Shown piece after piece: positions 31,786 to 42,313 of a stretch of 64,000 nt of DNA (position 1 is its first letter; every line of letters begins with the position of its first letter). The notes under the pieces were generated by a model that saw only the letters and a list, made by a program, of their open reading frames with translations, searched no databases and was not told the origin of the DNA. This DNA is from Toxotes chatareus (lineage: Eukaryota > Chordata > Actinopteri > Toxotidae), in the NCBI GenBank assembly GCA_016801885.1, contig JAFBJY010001322.1, forward strand, positions 62,001 to 126,000, read 5' to 3'. The position numbers were made by a program, and so were the translations under genes.

Positions 31786-32530
31786 CTAGGACATACACTT
31801 TTACACAATGTGCAAAAACAACAGTGACATAAAGCAAACAAAATGAACAGCATGTATATTTAGATTCCCCATAAGACAGATATTGAAAGTATGGAGCTTC
31901 ATCTAAGCTCTATATATTATACACATAATAAAACACTACAAACCTTATTATTTTTTACTCAGGAGAGTGTGATAGATTGAGATAGATAGATTTGGGGATG
32001 ATGAGGTTAGGTTAGGTGAAGAGATGCAACACTCTGTATGAGTGCTCCATGGGGCACAGGCATTATGTATTTAAACTCTTTAAAAATGGTCTTATTTATA
32101 ATCCTACAGAAATATTAAAATTACCCTTTAAAAAGAAAAGTTGTTATCGATACAGATTTAATTTTTTTTTTTTCCAAAAAAGATGGGTTTAAAAGGACCA
32201 CAGACACAATCAAAGGTTCACTTACTGCAGACGGTGGAGGTGAACGTAGACTTTGCAGCTCCCCTTCGCCCACTAGGGTGCTGTCTGCAGTAGTGGGGCA
32301 CAGGGGAACTTCAACGACTTTTCTAGACCTTGTAAAGTCTGCTGCAGTCAGCAGTGCAGGGTAGTGGGCTCCCCAGCAGAGCTCACTTTAACATGGCAGT
32401 CTATGGGAGGTTTGGTCAGTATGGAGGGGATTTACTTAAAAACTGTGGGTCATGTGACAATTAGAGTAACACTGGGCGAGAGAGGACAGCTTTCTAAACA
32501 TTGTCATATATAAATTGTCCCTGAAGACAA
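31786..32530. other. No gene recognised
   Basis: A T13 tract lies near 32161. Sequence at 32230-32450 has no long frame; it may be 5' remains of the gypsy fragment that follows, but no motif is readable. Confidence 0.35.
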
Positions 32531-33351
32531 TTTACTTTACAGACCACAACCCACTGACATTTTTAAACTCCGTACAGAATCCGAACCAAAGGCTCATGTG
32601 ATGGGCTCTGTTTTTGCAGCCTTGTAATTTAGATATTCGTCACAGTAAGGGAAAAGATAATGTGATGGCGGACGCTTTGTCCCGGGCACCAGTGTAACTT
32701 CAAATAATATTGTTCCATCGACTTTTGTGTTGTCCATTGTGGTCTCTGTCTCCTTCTTCCCTTAAATTGCTCCTAGGCGCCAAGGTTGCTGAGGTGGGAG
32801 GATGCAGTGGCTGTGAAGGTGCCACAAGGTCAAGCTGTGAACTGGTGAGCTGTTCAGGGCCAAGGCTGTATTTTGGTTGTGTGTTTGCACACTTATTGGG
32901 AATCTGATGTATATTCTGTGATGTGTTTTAATAGTGGTACCTTCCTGAGAGAGCTAATGGTCCAGGGTCGAGAGTCCTCGCTAAGGGGGAGTGTTACAGC
33001 CCTGTGTGTTGGCCTTTCAGGAAGTTGTGTTTCTGCTGTTCTCTTTTGCTTTGTGTGTGCAGGTGATTGCTGGGCGGAGCTGAACTTGCACTCATGCAGC
33101 ACACCTGAGCTGGCAAGTTGGAGAAGGCTTATAAGGGCCCAGCAGGCTTGCCTCGCTCTCTCTCCTCCTGGCCATTTTAGACAGCAGTTGGGCTCTTTTG
33201 TTTGCTGCAGCCATGACTGGGCATTTGTCCTGGACATGGCTGGCCTGCTAACTGTTGGTGTTGACTACCTATTCTTCCTTAATAAAATGGTAAAATGGTT
33301 GAGATTATGTGTGCCTCCCCACTTTGTCACTTTTGTGAGCCAGTTGTGACA
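32531..33351 (+). mobile_element. Gypsy-4: 3' remnant of a second Ty3/gypsy lineage
   Basis: Bases 32531-32697 encode the end of a gypsy RNase H (YTDHNPLTFL, then DNVMADALSRAP and a stop). A spacer ending ctaagggggag (polypurine tract) leads to an LTR at 32992-33351 (tgttacagccctg ... cagttgtgaca) with a cttataag TATA-like box and aataaaatgg. No integrase or 5' LTR is present, so only an internally deleted 3' end remains. Its motifs and LTR differ from Gypsy-1 to -3. Confidence 0.8.
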
Positions 33352-33710
33352 GTTGGTAACTGTGAGAATTAAGAAGTTGAAAGAAGCTTTTATGGAAAAT
33401 TTTAATAGACGTCAGACAGAGCGTGGGTGATGTCAGTCACTCCAGATCCAGAAAAATATAAAACTTAAATGTGATTTCATAAAAACCATAAAAGGTATAA
33501 AAATACTGAGATATTGATATACTGATTTAGCTGCAGGAAGCTGGAATCTGTACAGAAGAAGTGGAATAAGCAGATTAACATGTATGGTGAATAATAATAT
33601 ATGTCTTGTCAGGCTCTGCACTAAGATAGAAAAAAATAATGTGGAAATTAGCTGCAATTCTCCATCACACCACATGATGGAGCTGATTAATCTGATTTAT
33701 CACTTTGGGT
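33352..33710. other. 3' flank of the minus-strand NLR locus
   Basis: AT-rich, no gene seen. Confidence 0.4.
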
Positions 33711-34143
33711 TCAGCATCTGTGAATGAATAAAAAAAGGCAGAGTCCAGATGGTGGGTGGAGGAGGTGGAGGAGTCTCAGTGTGTCTGCAGAGACTGTGTA
33801 GAAGGACAGAGCAGCAGCAGAGCAGTCCAGATACACTGATGATTCTCTTTCAGATCCAGAGGAACACACAGGGATGATGGTGGACTTGACAGTGGAGCTG
33901 TTCTCAGAGCAGTTCAGACTGCAGCACTGAGAGTCTTCTCCACTTCTTCTGGTTCCTCTGTCAGTCACTGCTGGATGAAGCTCTCCTCTCCACTCTACCT
34001 CCCAGTAACATGGACCAATCAGAGCCTCTCTACACACAAGCTGCTGCTGCTTCAACCTCTCTGGATCATCAGGACACAGCTCGTCCTCTCTCAGCACACA
34101 CACCCTCCTCTTCACTCTCCTTAAGAAAGATCACTACCTCCAT
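33711..34143 (-). pseudogene. Degraded B30.2 (PRY-SPRY) exon of the second NLR locus
   Basis: After a ttctctcaacag acceptor the minus strand reaches a stop in the PRY region, then opens with VCVLREDELCPDDPERL, GPCYWEVEWRGE and VYLDCSAAALSFYTVSADT, the SPRY hallmarks. The C-terminus runs out of family sequence (LLHPPSGL) before a stop. It is shorter than the plus-strand B30.2 exon (5516-6063). It is placed 3' of the minus-strand LRR exons, as expected for an NLR-B30.2 gene, but this copy is broken. Confidence 0.75.
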
Positions 34144-34901
34144 CTGTTGAGAGAAGAAGACAGACAACAGAGGTGATAAATCAGTGTTTACAGAGACTCA
34201 CTTCATCAGCTGTCAGTCACTGATGCAGCACATCCAGTATAAAGAGCAGCAGGGACTTCAGTCCTGTTCAGAGCAGAAGTGGAGCAGCTGTGTAGTGTAG
34301 CAGCTTCCTCTCAGCTCTCATGTTAACGTATTGGAGTGAAGACACTGAGCTGGAAGCTCACACACCTGCAGAGACTTTTAGCATCAAGTCTGTTTACTCT
34401 GAACATTTCACTCAAGTCCACAGTGGAAATAAACTGCTGAGTCATGAAGCTTCATTACTGCACAAACAGTTTAGTGATGGATTCACTGCTGTTACATGTC
34501 AACTCATGTTCCATTTAAAGAAAGAGTCTCTGTGTGTTGATGAACATCTGATCTGCTTCTGAAATATCAGCTGACAAATAAACATGGAGGCTGTCACTGA
34601 AAGTATCTGACAGATGGACACATATACAGATGTGATCACTGGACTTCAGCAGAGGTTCTGCTCTGTATCAAAACACACAATCGCAATCAGGCTGATCTGA
34701 TTGGCTGACTGCTGTCTGTCTCTCTGTTTTTCTGTCCAATCCTGAAGCCTGTCACCATTCTCCTCTCACAGCTTCAATGAGGAAAGCAGCCACTGAGAAG
34801 GTTGGAGGTTTACAGGAGACACTGGATCTTTGCTTTGATACGAACTGTGTTTAGTACAATACTGATTAAAGCAGCATGGACTGACTCCAACCTCTACTGA
34901 C
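34144..34901. other. Intron of the minus-strand NLR locus
   Basis: No further exon is recognised. The short plus frame at 34320-34562 has no known motif. Confidence 0.4.
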
Positions 34902-35074
34902 CTCAGAGTCTGCAGTCTACAGTCTGGACTCTCCACAAGATCAGACAGATCCTTCACTCCTGAACCCTGCGCCTTGTTTTCCCACAGGTCCAGGTGTCTC
35001 AGATGGGAGGGTTGGACTTCAGAGCTGAGGCCAGAGAAGCACAGCTGATCTCTGACAAACTGCAGGAACTCAAT
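34902..35074 (-). pseudogene. NLR LRR exon, frameshifted
   Basis: Acceptor attcag, donor gtcagt. 173 nt: encodes LSSCSLSEISCASLASALK, then, past a one-base loss in a C run (aaccctccc), LRHLDLWENK and GSGVKDLSDLVESPDC. The same C loss is seen in the copy at 35500. Confidence 0.8.
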
Positions 35075-35499
35075 CTGAATAAAGAATAAATCATGTGGAT
35101 CAGAATCATTTCTAATCCAATCAGATATGTACTAATCAATGAGCTTTCACTAACATGATTAGAGGGACTTTGTCCTTCACTTATTGTGGATCCAAATGTC
35201 ACCACAACATTCATACAACTTCATACAACTGACTGTGACAAATACGAGTGTGTAACTTCTGAAGGTTTCATTGAAGTCAACAGACATTATTCATGACAAC
35301 TGACTGAAATGAAGTGAAACTGAAGGAATAATTCTTAGTCTGAGATAAGAAAAAGTCACAATATGGAACAACAACTATTTCAAATCTCATTCATTCATTC
35401 ATTCCAGATGAATAGATTCAAGTTCTGGATGAAGATAAACCAGGTTCAGTTGTGGATTAACGATATAAGATTGACAACTGTAATAGACAGTGAACTGAC

Positions 35500-35672
35500 C
35501 TCAGAGTCTCCAGTCTACAGTTTGGACTCTCCAGAAAACCACACAGCAGCTTCACTCCTGAATCCTTCAGCTTGTTGTTACTCAGGTCCAGGTGTCTCAG
35601 ATGGGAGGGTTGGACTTCAGAGCTGAGGCCAGAGAAGCACAGCTGATCTCTGACAAACTGCAGGACCTCAAT
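35500..35672 (-). pseudogene. NLR LRR exon, frameshifted
   Basis: 173 nt between attcag and gtcagt, with the same LRR type and the same missing C as 34902-35074. Part of repeat unit 35229-36080. Confidence 0.8.
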
Positions 35673-36080
35673 CTGAATAAAGAATAAATCATGTGGATAA
35701 AAATCATTTCTAATCCAATCAGATATGTCCTAATCAATGAGCTTTCACTAAAATGAGTAGAGGGACTTTGTCCTTCTCTTATTGTGGATCATCATAATGT
35801 CAGCCTTCTACACACATCATCCAAATGTCACCACAACATTCATACAACTATTCATGTCAACACAGATCCATATCATGCTGCTGACCTCAGTCAAGTCTGT
35901 AATTAGAAGATAAAGATCAAATCAGACATGTTGGACTAAAAATTGACTTTGATTCACCACTGAAATGGATCAAACTTGAATTGTTCAGTCCTGATCCAGG
36001 AAAAATGTCTTGCTTGCCGATCACATCACCCAAATAGAAAAGAAAAGCTAGAAATAATTTACAATTGATAATTAAGGCCA

Positions 36081-37811
36081 CACCATTCTTTTTGATACAC
36101 TTCACACCCTGACTGGCCTCTCTGGTACTGTCTTTATTTGTTTCAAGTCTTATCTTACTGACAAAGAATTTTATGTTAGCATGGGTGAATGTTCTTCTAA
36201 AAGCTATAAATTAAATTGTGGTGTTCCCCAAGGTTCAATTTTAGGTCCTAAACTTTTAACCTTTACATGGTGCCACTTGGAAATGTCATCAGGAGGCAAT
36301 GCACCAGCTTCCATAGCTATGCTGATGATACACAGCTTTACATTGCTGTGTCTCCTGATGACCCAGGGCCAATCCAGGCTCTTTTTAACTGTATTTTAGA
36401 TATCAAGTTATGGATGGCAGAAAATTTTCTACAACTCAATCAGGACAAACAAACTCTGGCACTAAACGCCTGTAAACAAGTGAAAAACCAAGGAGGCATC
36501 TTTGACTCAGACCTTAGTTTAGAGCCTCACATTAAAAATGTAATTAAGTTCAGTTTATACTTTATTGATCCCTCTTGGGGAAATAACTCGCTGTGAAGAG
36601 TGCACTTGTGAAGCATGCACATGCACTAGAAGCTCGGTGCCACCACGGCCATGGTCGCAGGCAGGGGGTGCGTCTTCTTCACCACCACCCATGTCCATTG
36701 TGCGTATCCCTTGATCTTGGTCAAGGAATCGAACCGGCAACCCTCTGATCTCCGGATGGTCCAAAGTCCAAAGCTGCATGCTTAACTCACTGTGCCACGG
36801 CCGCCCCCATTAAAACTGCTTTTTATCATCTGAAGAACATTGCCAGAGTGCAACCATTTCTCAAGCCAATGCAGAGACATCGCTGCAGGCTCTTATCACC
36901 TGCAGAATTGATTACTGCAATGCTCTGCTTTCTGGTCTCCCAAAGAAGAACATATCTCAGCTACAGCTGCTTCAAAATTCAGCAGCACATGTACTGACAA
37001 AGACCAGACAGAGAGCACACATTACACTGATTTTAAAGTCTCTGCAGTGGCTTCCTGTGTGCTTATGAACTGATTTTAAGATCCTTCATTGGTTTATAAA
37101 TCTCTTAATGGTTTTGGACCAACCTATTTAGCAGATTTGCTTTTAACTAATGAGCCCTCTAGAAAACTCTGGTCTTCTGGTAGTGACCTTTTAATTAAAC
37201 CTAAGTCAGAACAAAAACCTATGGAGAAGCCTCCTTTTATTACTATGGTCCAAGTCTCTTGAACAGCCTCCCTGAAGACCTGAGGGCAGCAGAGAACTCT
37301 GATAATTTTAGAAGCAAACTCAAGACTTACCTCTTTAATCTGGCTTTTAATTGAAGTTTATTTGTTTATTTGTCTGTTTATCCACACATTTTAGTCAAAT
37401 TTATTACTCTTTTTATGCATTTATTGTTTGTTTGTTTCCTGGGATTTCCATATTTACTCTGTCAAATTTTCTTTTTTAACATTTTTCTGATCATTTTCAA
37501 ACTTCACTTTGATTTCTTTTAAACTATTCACTTAATTCTATTGTCATTTTGATCATTCCTGTTATTTATGTTTTTATATTATTTTGCTATTTTGATTTTT
37601 TATCCTGCCTCCAGTGTTTTCTCATTGCAAAGCCTTGAGATTTATGATAGTGTTTCCTCAGTTCCTGTTTTTATTGAATCCTTAACTGTGGTTAGTGATG
37701 GATTTTGGGTGTGTGTCTGTGTGGGGTGGAGGGACTAACACTGTGTACAGACAGCACTTTGTGTTACAATGTATTTGTATGAAAAGTGCTATAAAAATAA
37801 CATCTGATTGT
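36081..37811 (+). mobile_element. L2/CR1-type LINE (second family), RT C-terminal half
   Basis: RT motifs in order: GVPQGSILGP (near 36220), YADDTQLYIAVSPDD (36318-36365), AENFLQLNQDK, then after the SINE, SRLDYCNALLSG-like text, QLQLLQNSAAHVLTKT, and LWNSLPEDLRAAENSDIF. Frameshifts and a short deletion occur near 36255. The 3' UTR ends gaaaagtgctataaaaataa. It lies between two copies of the NLR repeat unit, opposite to the gene's strand. Confidence 0.85.
36551..36809 (-). mobile_element. tRNA-derived SINE inside the LINE
   Basis: On the minus strand the head reads gggggcggccgtggcacagt with an A-box-like tggcacagtgagtta (36783-36797) and an exact B box ggttcgattcc (36725-36735). The 3' end is gttatttccccaagagggat plus caataaagta. 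The LINE reading frame is interrupted exactly over this block and resumes at about 36812. Confidence 0.8.
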
Positions 37812-37959
37812 ACTGACTGAAATGAAGTGAAACTGAAGGAATAATCTCATTCATTCATTCATTCAAGATGAATGGATTCAAGTTCTGGATGAAGATAAAC
37901 CAGGTTCAGTTGTGGATTAAAGATATAAGATCTACAACAGAAATAGAGAGAGAACTGAC

Positions 37960-38131
37960 CTCAGAATTTCCAGTCTACAGTGTGGACTCTCCAGAAAACC
38001 ACACAGCAGCTTCACTCCTGAATTCTGCAGCTTGTTGTAGCTCAGGTCCAGGTGTCTCAAATGGGAGGGGTTGACTTCAGAGCTGAGGCCAGAGAGCACA
38101 GCTGATCTCTGACAAACTGCAGGAACTCAAT
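37960..38131 (-). pseudogene. NLR LRR exon, two bases short
   Basis: 172 nt between attcag and gtcagt. The C run missing in other copies is intact here, but two other single-base losses (near 38073 and 38093) break the frame. Confidence 0.75.
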
Positions 38132-38505
38132 CTGAATATAGAATAAATCATGTGGATGAAAATAATTTCTAATCCAATCAGATATGTCCTAATCAGTGAG
38201 CTTTCACTAACATGAGTAGAGGGACTTTGTCCTTCTCTTATTGTGGATCATCATAATGTCAGCCTTCTACACACATCATCCAAATGTCACCACAACATTC
38301 ATACAACTACTCATGTCAACACAGATTCATAACATGCTGCTGAGCTCAGTCAAGTCTGGAATTAGAAGATAAAGATCAAATCAGACATGCTGGACTAAAA
38401 CTGACTTTGATTCACCACTGAAATGGATCAAACTTCAAATGTTCAGTCCTGATCACATGACCCAAATAGAAAAGAAAATCTAGAAATAATTTACAATTGA
38501 TAATG

Positions 38506-38988
38506 TGTCAGGTTCCGCTCTGTGAGCCGGGGTGTTTTATTTTGATAATGTGGTGTTTCCTGTTTTATTTTGGTAATGTTTGTTCACTGCCTTTCCTCTC
38601 GTTCCAGGTGTCTTGACTTCCCTCTCCTTGTGTGCTCCTCCCACCTCCTGATTACCCTTCCTCCCTTAATGTGTTTCACCTGTGTGTAATTGTCTCCCCT
38701 CCTCCTGGTGTATTTAGTCCCTGTCCTCCCGGCACTCGTCGCCAGATTGTCTTGTGTGTTACTTGTGTTCCTACCAAGCTTTCCAGCGTTCCTTGTTGTG
38801 CTCGTGATACCAATTGTTTGACCTTTGCCTGGATTTTGGATTTCGAGTTTGCCTTCTCCCTATTGTACCTCTGCCTTATTGGACTGATTGCATGTGTATC
38901 GAACCCGGACTGATTAAACCGTTTTTCTGGTTATCCCTAACTCTGACTCTGCGCCTGTGTCTACTCCACCACCTACCCTGTCCTGACA
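38506..38988 (+). repeat. Gypsy-3 5' LTR
   Basis: 483 bp, TG...CA. TATA-like tatttag at 38711; predicted RNA start at gccagattgt (38741-38750). Complete. Confidence 0.9.
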
Positions 38989-38990
38989 TT

Positions 38991-39000
38991 ACAATCTGGC
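38991..39000 (+). promoter_or_regulatory. Gypsy-3 primer binding site (self-priming type)
   Basis: acaatctggc, two bases after the LTR, exactly complementary to gccagattgt at the predicted RNA 5' end. Same arrangement as in Gypsy-2. Confidence 0.75.
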
Positions 39001-39004
39001 CAAC

Positions 39005-40096
39005 ATGGACACAGCAGAGGCAGAAAATATGCGAGCAACCCTCGCCGCTCAAAGACAGCTCATTCGCCAGCAGGAGAGTCAGATGAGCTGCCTTCATCAG
39101 GGAATCCTCGACCTGTCCGACCGACACGAATGTCAGCTGGCGGCTGTCGGCGGCCAGCTAGGTCAGTTGGTTCAACAAGTCCAACACATGCAGCCTTCGT
39201 CTTCCTCCCCAGCTGTTCCTGTTTCTCCTGACGAGGCTTCCGTCACCCCCACAGCCTTCTCTCTTCCAGTGCAGTTGGCTCAGCCGGAAAAATTCTCAGG
39301 AGAGTCTGGGGATTGTCGGTCCTTTCTCACTCAGTGCGAGTTGCATTTTGAACTGCTGGCTGCTGCCTACGCCACTGATCGAGCCCGAATAGCCTTCATC
39401 ATTTCCCATCTGACGGGCAGAGCAGCGACATGGGCTACGACGGAGTGGAGTCGAAAGTCGGCCATCTGCAACTCTCTCTCAGCCTTCATCGAAGCATTCA
39501 AACTGGTGTTTCAACACACCAAACCAGGGAGGGAGGCCGCCAGAGCGCTCATGGGAGCGCAACAGGGAGATCGACGAGCAGCGGACTTCGCCATCGAATT
39601 CCGAACACTAGCAGCGGAGAGCGGCTGGAACGAGGAAGCGCTCTGCGACGCCTTCTTCGCAGGATTATCCGGCGAACTAAAAGATCGCCTCACTCCTCTG
39701 GACCTGCCCGCTACCCTGGATAGCCTCATAAGCCTGGTCGTCAGGATCGACAACCGAATGGCTGATCGTCAGCGGGAGCGCCGCCGTGAAACGGCGGATT
39801 CTTCACATTTAGGATGCTCTGGCGAGCGCCTTGCTTCTCCACTAACTGTTTTGTCCGCTCTCTCCGCAGAGTATTCTGCTTCCCCTCAGGCGACTGCGGA
39901 GCCTACGCAGTTGGTTCGGAGTCGTCTCTCACCTGCGGAGCGACAACGCCGGTTAAGGTCAGGTGAGTGTCTTTACTGCGGTCAGACGGGCCACCACATC
40001 AGGGAATGTACTATTCGACCCAAACACCTCCGCTCGCCCATAAGAGTGGGTTCATTGACGAGCGAAATTCAGGCGTCCCACCAAATCTGTTTCTAG
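39005..40096 (+). CDS. Gypsy-3 gag, intact frame (363 aa)
   Basis: ATG five bases after the primer site opens an uninterrupted frame. N-terminal coiled-coil-like Gln-rich segment (QRQLIRQQESQMSCLHQGIL), Ser/Pro linker, capsid core (PEKFSGESGDCRSFLTQCEL, then AATWATTEWSRKS and QGDRRAADFAIEF), and a C-terminal zinc knuckle CLYCGQTGHHIREC (CCHC, residues 322-335). It packages element RNA in cytosolic particles. The frame stops at TAG 40094, and protease continues in the +1 frame, either a natural shift or a one-base loss. It is the only intact gag here. Not a host gene: the LTR and pol context is complete around it. Confidence 0.9.
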   Translation: MDTAEAENMRATLAAQRQLIRQQESQMSCLHQGILDLSDRHECQLAAVGGQLGQLVQQVQHMQPSSSSPAVPVSPDEASVTPTAFSLPVQLAQPEKFSGESGDCRSFLTQCELHFELLAAAYATDRARIAFIISHLTGRAATWATTEWSRKSAICNSLSAFIEAFKLVFQHTKPGREAARALMGAQQGDRRAADFAIEFRTLAAESGWNEEALCDAFFAGLSGELKDRLTPLDLPATLDSLISLVVRIDNRMADRQRERRRETADSSHLGCSGERLASPLTVLSALSAEYSASPQATAEPTQLVRSRLSPAERQRRLRSGECLYCGQTGHHIRECTIRPKHLRSPIRVGSLTSEIQASHQICF

Positions 40097-40823
40097 CCTC
40101 ATTGTAGAGGGCCAAATTCTTCTTACTGAAGGTGAGATTCCTGTTCGGGTTCTTATTGACTCTGGGGCAGAACAAAATCTTTTGGATGCTGAGCTGGCCA
40201 GGCAGGCGGGCATCGGTTTTGAAGCTCTTCCTCAGTCCATACCTGTCACCTCACTGAACGGTAAAGTTGTTTCCACCGTGGAGTTTCAAACGGAACCTGT
40301 ACATCTCATGATTTCAGGTAATCACCACGAACACTCCCAGTTTTTCCTTTTCTCTTCTCCCCAGACTCCTGTGATTCTGGGTCATCCCTGGTTATCCCTC
40401 CATAACCCAGTAATAGATTGGTCTGCCAGCCGCATTTCCAGCTGGAGTGATTTCTGCCATGCTACCTGTCTGCGCTCAGCTCAGCCTCCCTGTGGTGATC
40501 GCTCAGATCCAGTAGGGGCGCCGCCCTCACCTGATTTAACTAATGTACCGGCTGAATATCACGATCTGTCTGAGGCCTTCTCTAAATCAAGGGCTCTGTC
40601 TCTTCCCCCTCACCGGCCATATGACTGTGTTATTGAACTGCTGCCAGGCTCCTCTCTTCCTAAAAGTCGGCTGTACAGTCTGGCTAGGCCTGAAAGGGAA
40701 GCGATGGAGAAATATATAGCAGAATCCCTGAACTCTGGTATCATCAGGCCTTCTTCTTCTCCTGTAGGGGCAGGATTCTTTTTTGTAAAAAAAAAAAGAC
40801 GGGACACTCCGTCCCTGCATTGA
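40097..40823 (+). pseudogene. Gypsy-3 protease and RT N-terminus
   Basis: VLIDSGAEQNLLDAEL (protease, Asp codon at 40158-40160), then VILGHPWLSLHNPVIDW, the RPYDCVIELLPGSSLP spacer (the part deleted in Gypsy-2), and REAMEKYIAESLNSGIIRPS. The frame breaks at an A11 run (40788-40798). Confidence 0.85.
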
Positions 40824-42000
40824 CTTCCAGGGGCTAAACAAAATCACGGTGAAGAATAAGTATCCTCTGCCACTAATGAATTCAGCCTTTGAATCCCTGC
40901 AGGAGGCGAGAGTCTTCTCCAAGCTAGACCTGCGAAATGCCTACCACCTGGTCCGCGTTCGGGCTGGAGATGAATGGAAAACTGCCTTTAACACGCCTTT
41001 AGGTCACTTCGAGTACCTGGTAATGCCTTTTGGGCTGACAAACGCCCCAGCTGTGTTCCAGGGTCTGGTGAATGACGTACTCCGTGACTTCCTGCATCGT
41101 TTCGTCTTTGTGTACCTCGATGACATTTTAATTTTTTCTAGGGACCTAGATGAACACAGGCGACATGTTCGGTTGGTCCTCCAGAGGTTGCTGGAGAACA
41201 AGCTATTTGTAAAAGCTGAGAAGTGTGAGTTTCATTCAGCCTCTGTGACCTTCTTGGGTTTTGTCGTAGTGGAGGGAGAGCTGAGACCCGATTCCGCCAA
41301 GGTGAGTGCAGTGGTTAATTGGCCTGTTCCCTCTACCCGTAAACAACTACAACGCTTCCTGGGGTTTGCTAACTTCCTCAGGAGGTTTATAAGAAACTAC
41401 AGTGCTGTAGCTGCCCCGCTCACTGGGCTCACCTCTCCCTCTACTCCGTTCCGCTGGACAGAGGAAGCTGATTCAGCCTTCCAACGGCTGAAACAGCTCT
41501 TCACCACCGCACCTGTCCTTGCCCAGCCTGATCCCTCCAGCCAGTTTATTGTGGAAGTAGATGCCTCAGACTCTGGGGTAGGAGCTGTTTTGTCCCAGCG
41601 CTCGCAGGCAGATGATAAACTGCATCCGTGTGCCTTTTTCTCTCGCCGGCTCTCCCCGGCTGAGAGAAATTATGACGTGGGAAATAAGGAATTGTTAGCT
41701 ATTAAGTTAGCACTGGAAGAGTGGAGACATCCCAAGTCTCTCCGTATCCCCCCAGTATTCCACATATCTCAGATCAAGCCCCGTTACCAGCCCTCTGCAG
41801 CCAACTTTCCCTTCACCACCACCTCCTTGGCTCATCGACGGTCAGCCAGCCAAGGCGACGGGGAAGGGTCTTCAGTATCTGGTCGATTGGCAGGGGTACA
41901 GTCGGAGGAGATCATGGGAGCCTTCATCCGCATACTGGACCCGCTCTCATCCAGGAGTTCCATCGCCATCACCCGGAGAAGCCAGTTAAACGCTAGGTGG
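40800..42000 (+). pseudogene. Gypsy-3 RT and RNase H joined to chromodomain end by deletion
   Basis: After the A run, RT continues: KLDLRNAYHLVRVRAGDEWK, VMPFGLTNAPAVFQ, FVFVYLDDILIFS (YLDD), KAEKCEF, RKQLQRFLGFANF, then RNase H VEVDASDSGVGAVLSQ and KLALEEWRH. At about 41729 the sequence jumps to PKSLRIPPVFHISQIKP, which belongs after integrase. The rest of RNase H and all of integrase (zinc finger and DDE core) are missing. Chromodomain remnants (LVDWQGY-like, partly out of frame) follow to about 41990. Confidence 0.9.
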
Positions 42001-42021
42001 TGCATGTTAAGGAGGGAGTAC

Positions 42022-42313
42022 TGTCAGGTTCCGCTCTGTGAGCCAGGGGCGGTTTTATTTTGATAATGTGGTGTTTCCTGTTTTATTTTGGTAATGTTTG
42101 TTCACTGCTTTTCCTCTCGTTCCAGGTATCTTGACTTCCCTCTCCTCATGTGCTCCTTCCACCTCCTGATTACTCTCCCTCCCTTAATGTGTTTTCACCT
42201 GTGTGTAATTGTCTCCCCTCCTCCTGATGTATTTAGTCCCTGTCCTCCTGCACTCATCGGCAGATTGTCTTGTGTGTTCCTCATGGTTCTGCCAAGCTTT
42301 CCAGCGTTCCTTT
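42022..42313 (+). repeat. Gypsy-3 3' LTR, truncated
   Basis: Matches the first ~290 bases of the 5' LTR with scattered differences. The start-site block reads ggcagattgt here. Homology ends after ccagcgttcctt, and unrelated sequence follows. Confidence 0.85.

Larger units (their letters stand above)
38506..42313 (+). mobile_element. Gypsy-3: sushi-type Ty3/gypsy element with internal deletion
   Basis: 5' LTR 38506-38988 (tgtcaggttccgctctgtga ... ccctgtcctgaca). gag, protease, RT and part of RNase H follow, then a deletion joins RNase H to the chromodomain end. The 3' LTR starts at 42022 but is cut at about 42313. LTRs show several substitutions and small indels, so this copy is older than Gypsy-2. 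It is inserted in the NLR repeat unit 37812-38505. Confidence 0.9.

Noticed and set aside
36725..36797. A tRNA gene (A and B boxes)
   Set aside because: The cloverleaf does not close, and the boxes lie in a ~260-bp element with a LINE-like 3' tail, so it is a SINE.
39005..40096. Intact gag frame as a host gene of the gag-derived type
   Set aside because: LTRs, primer site and pol flank it in the standard order, so there is no sign of separation from the element.
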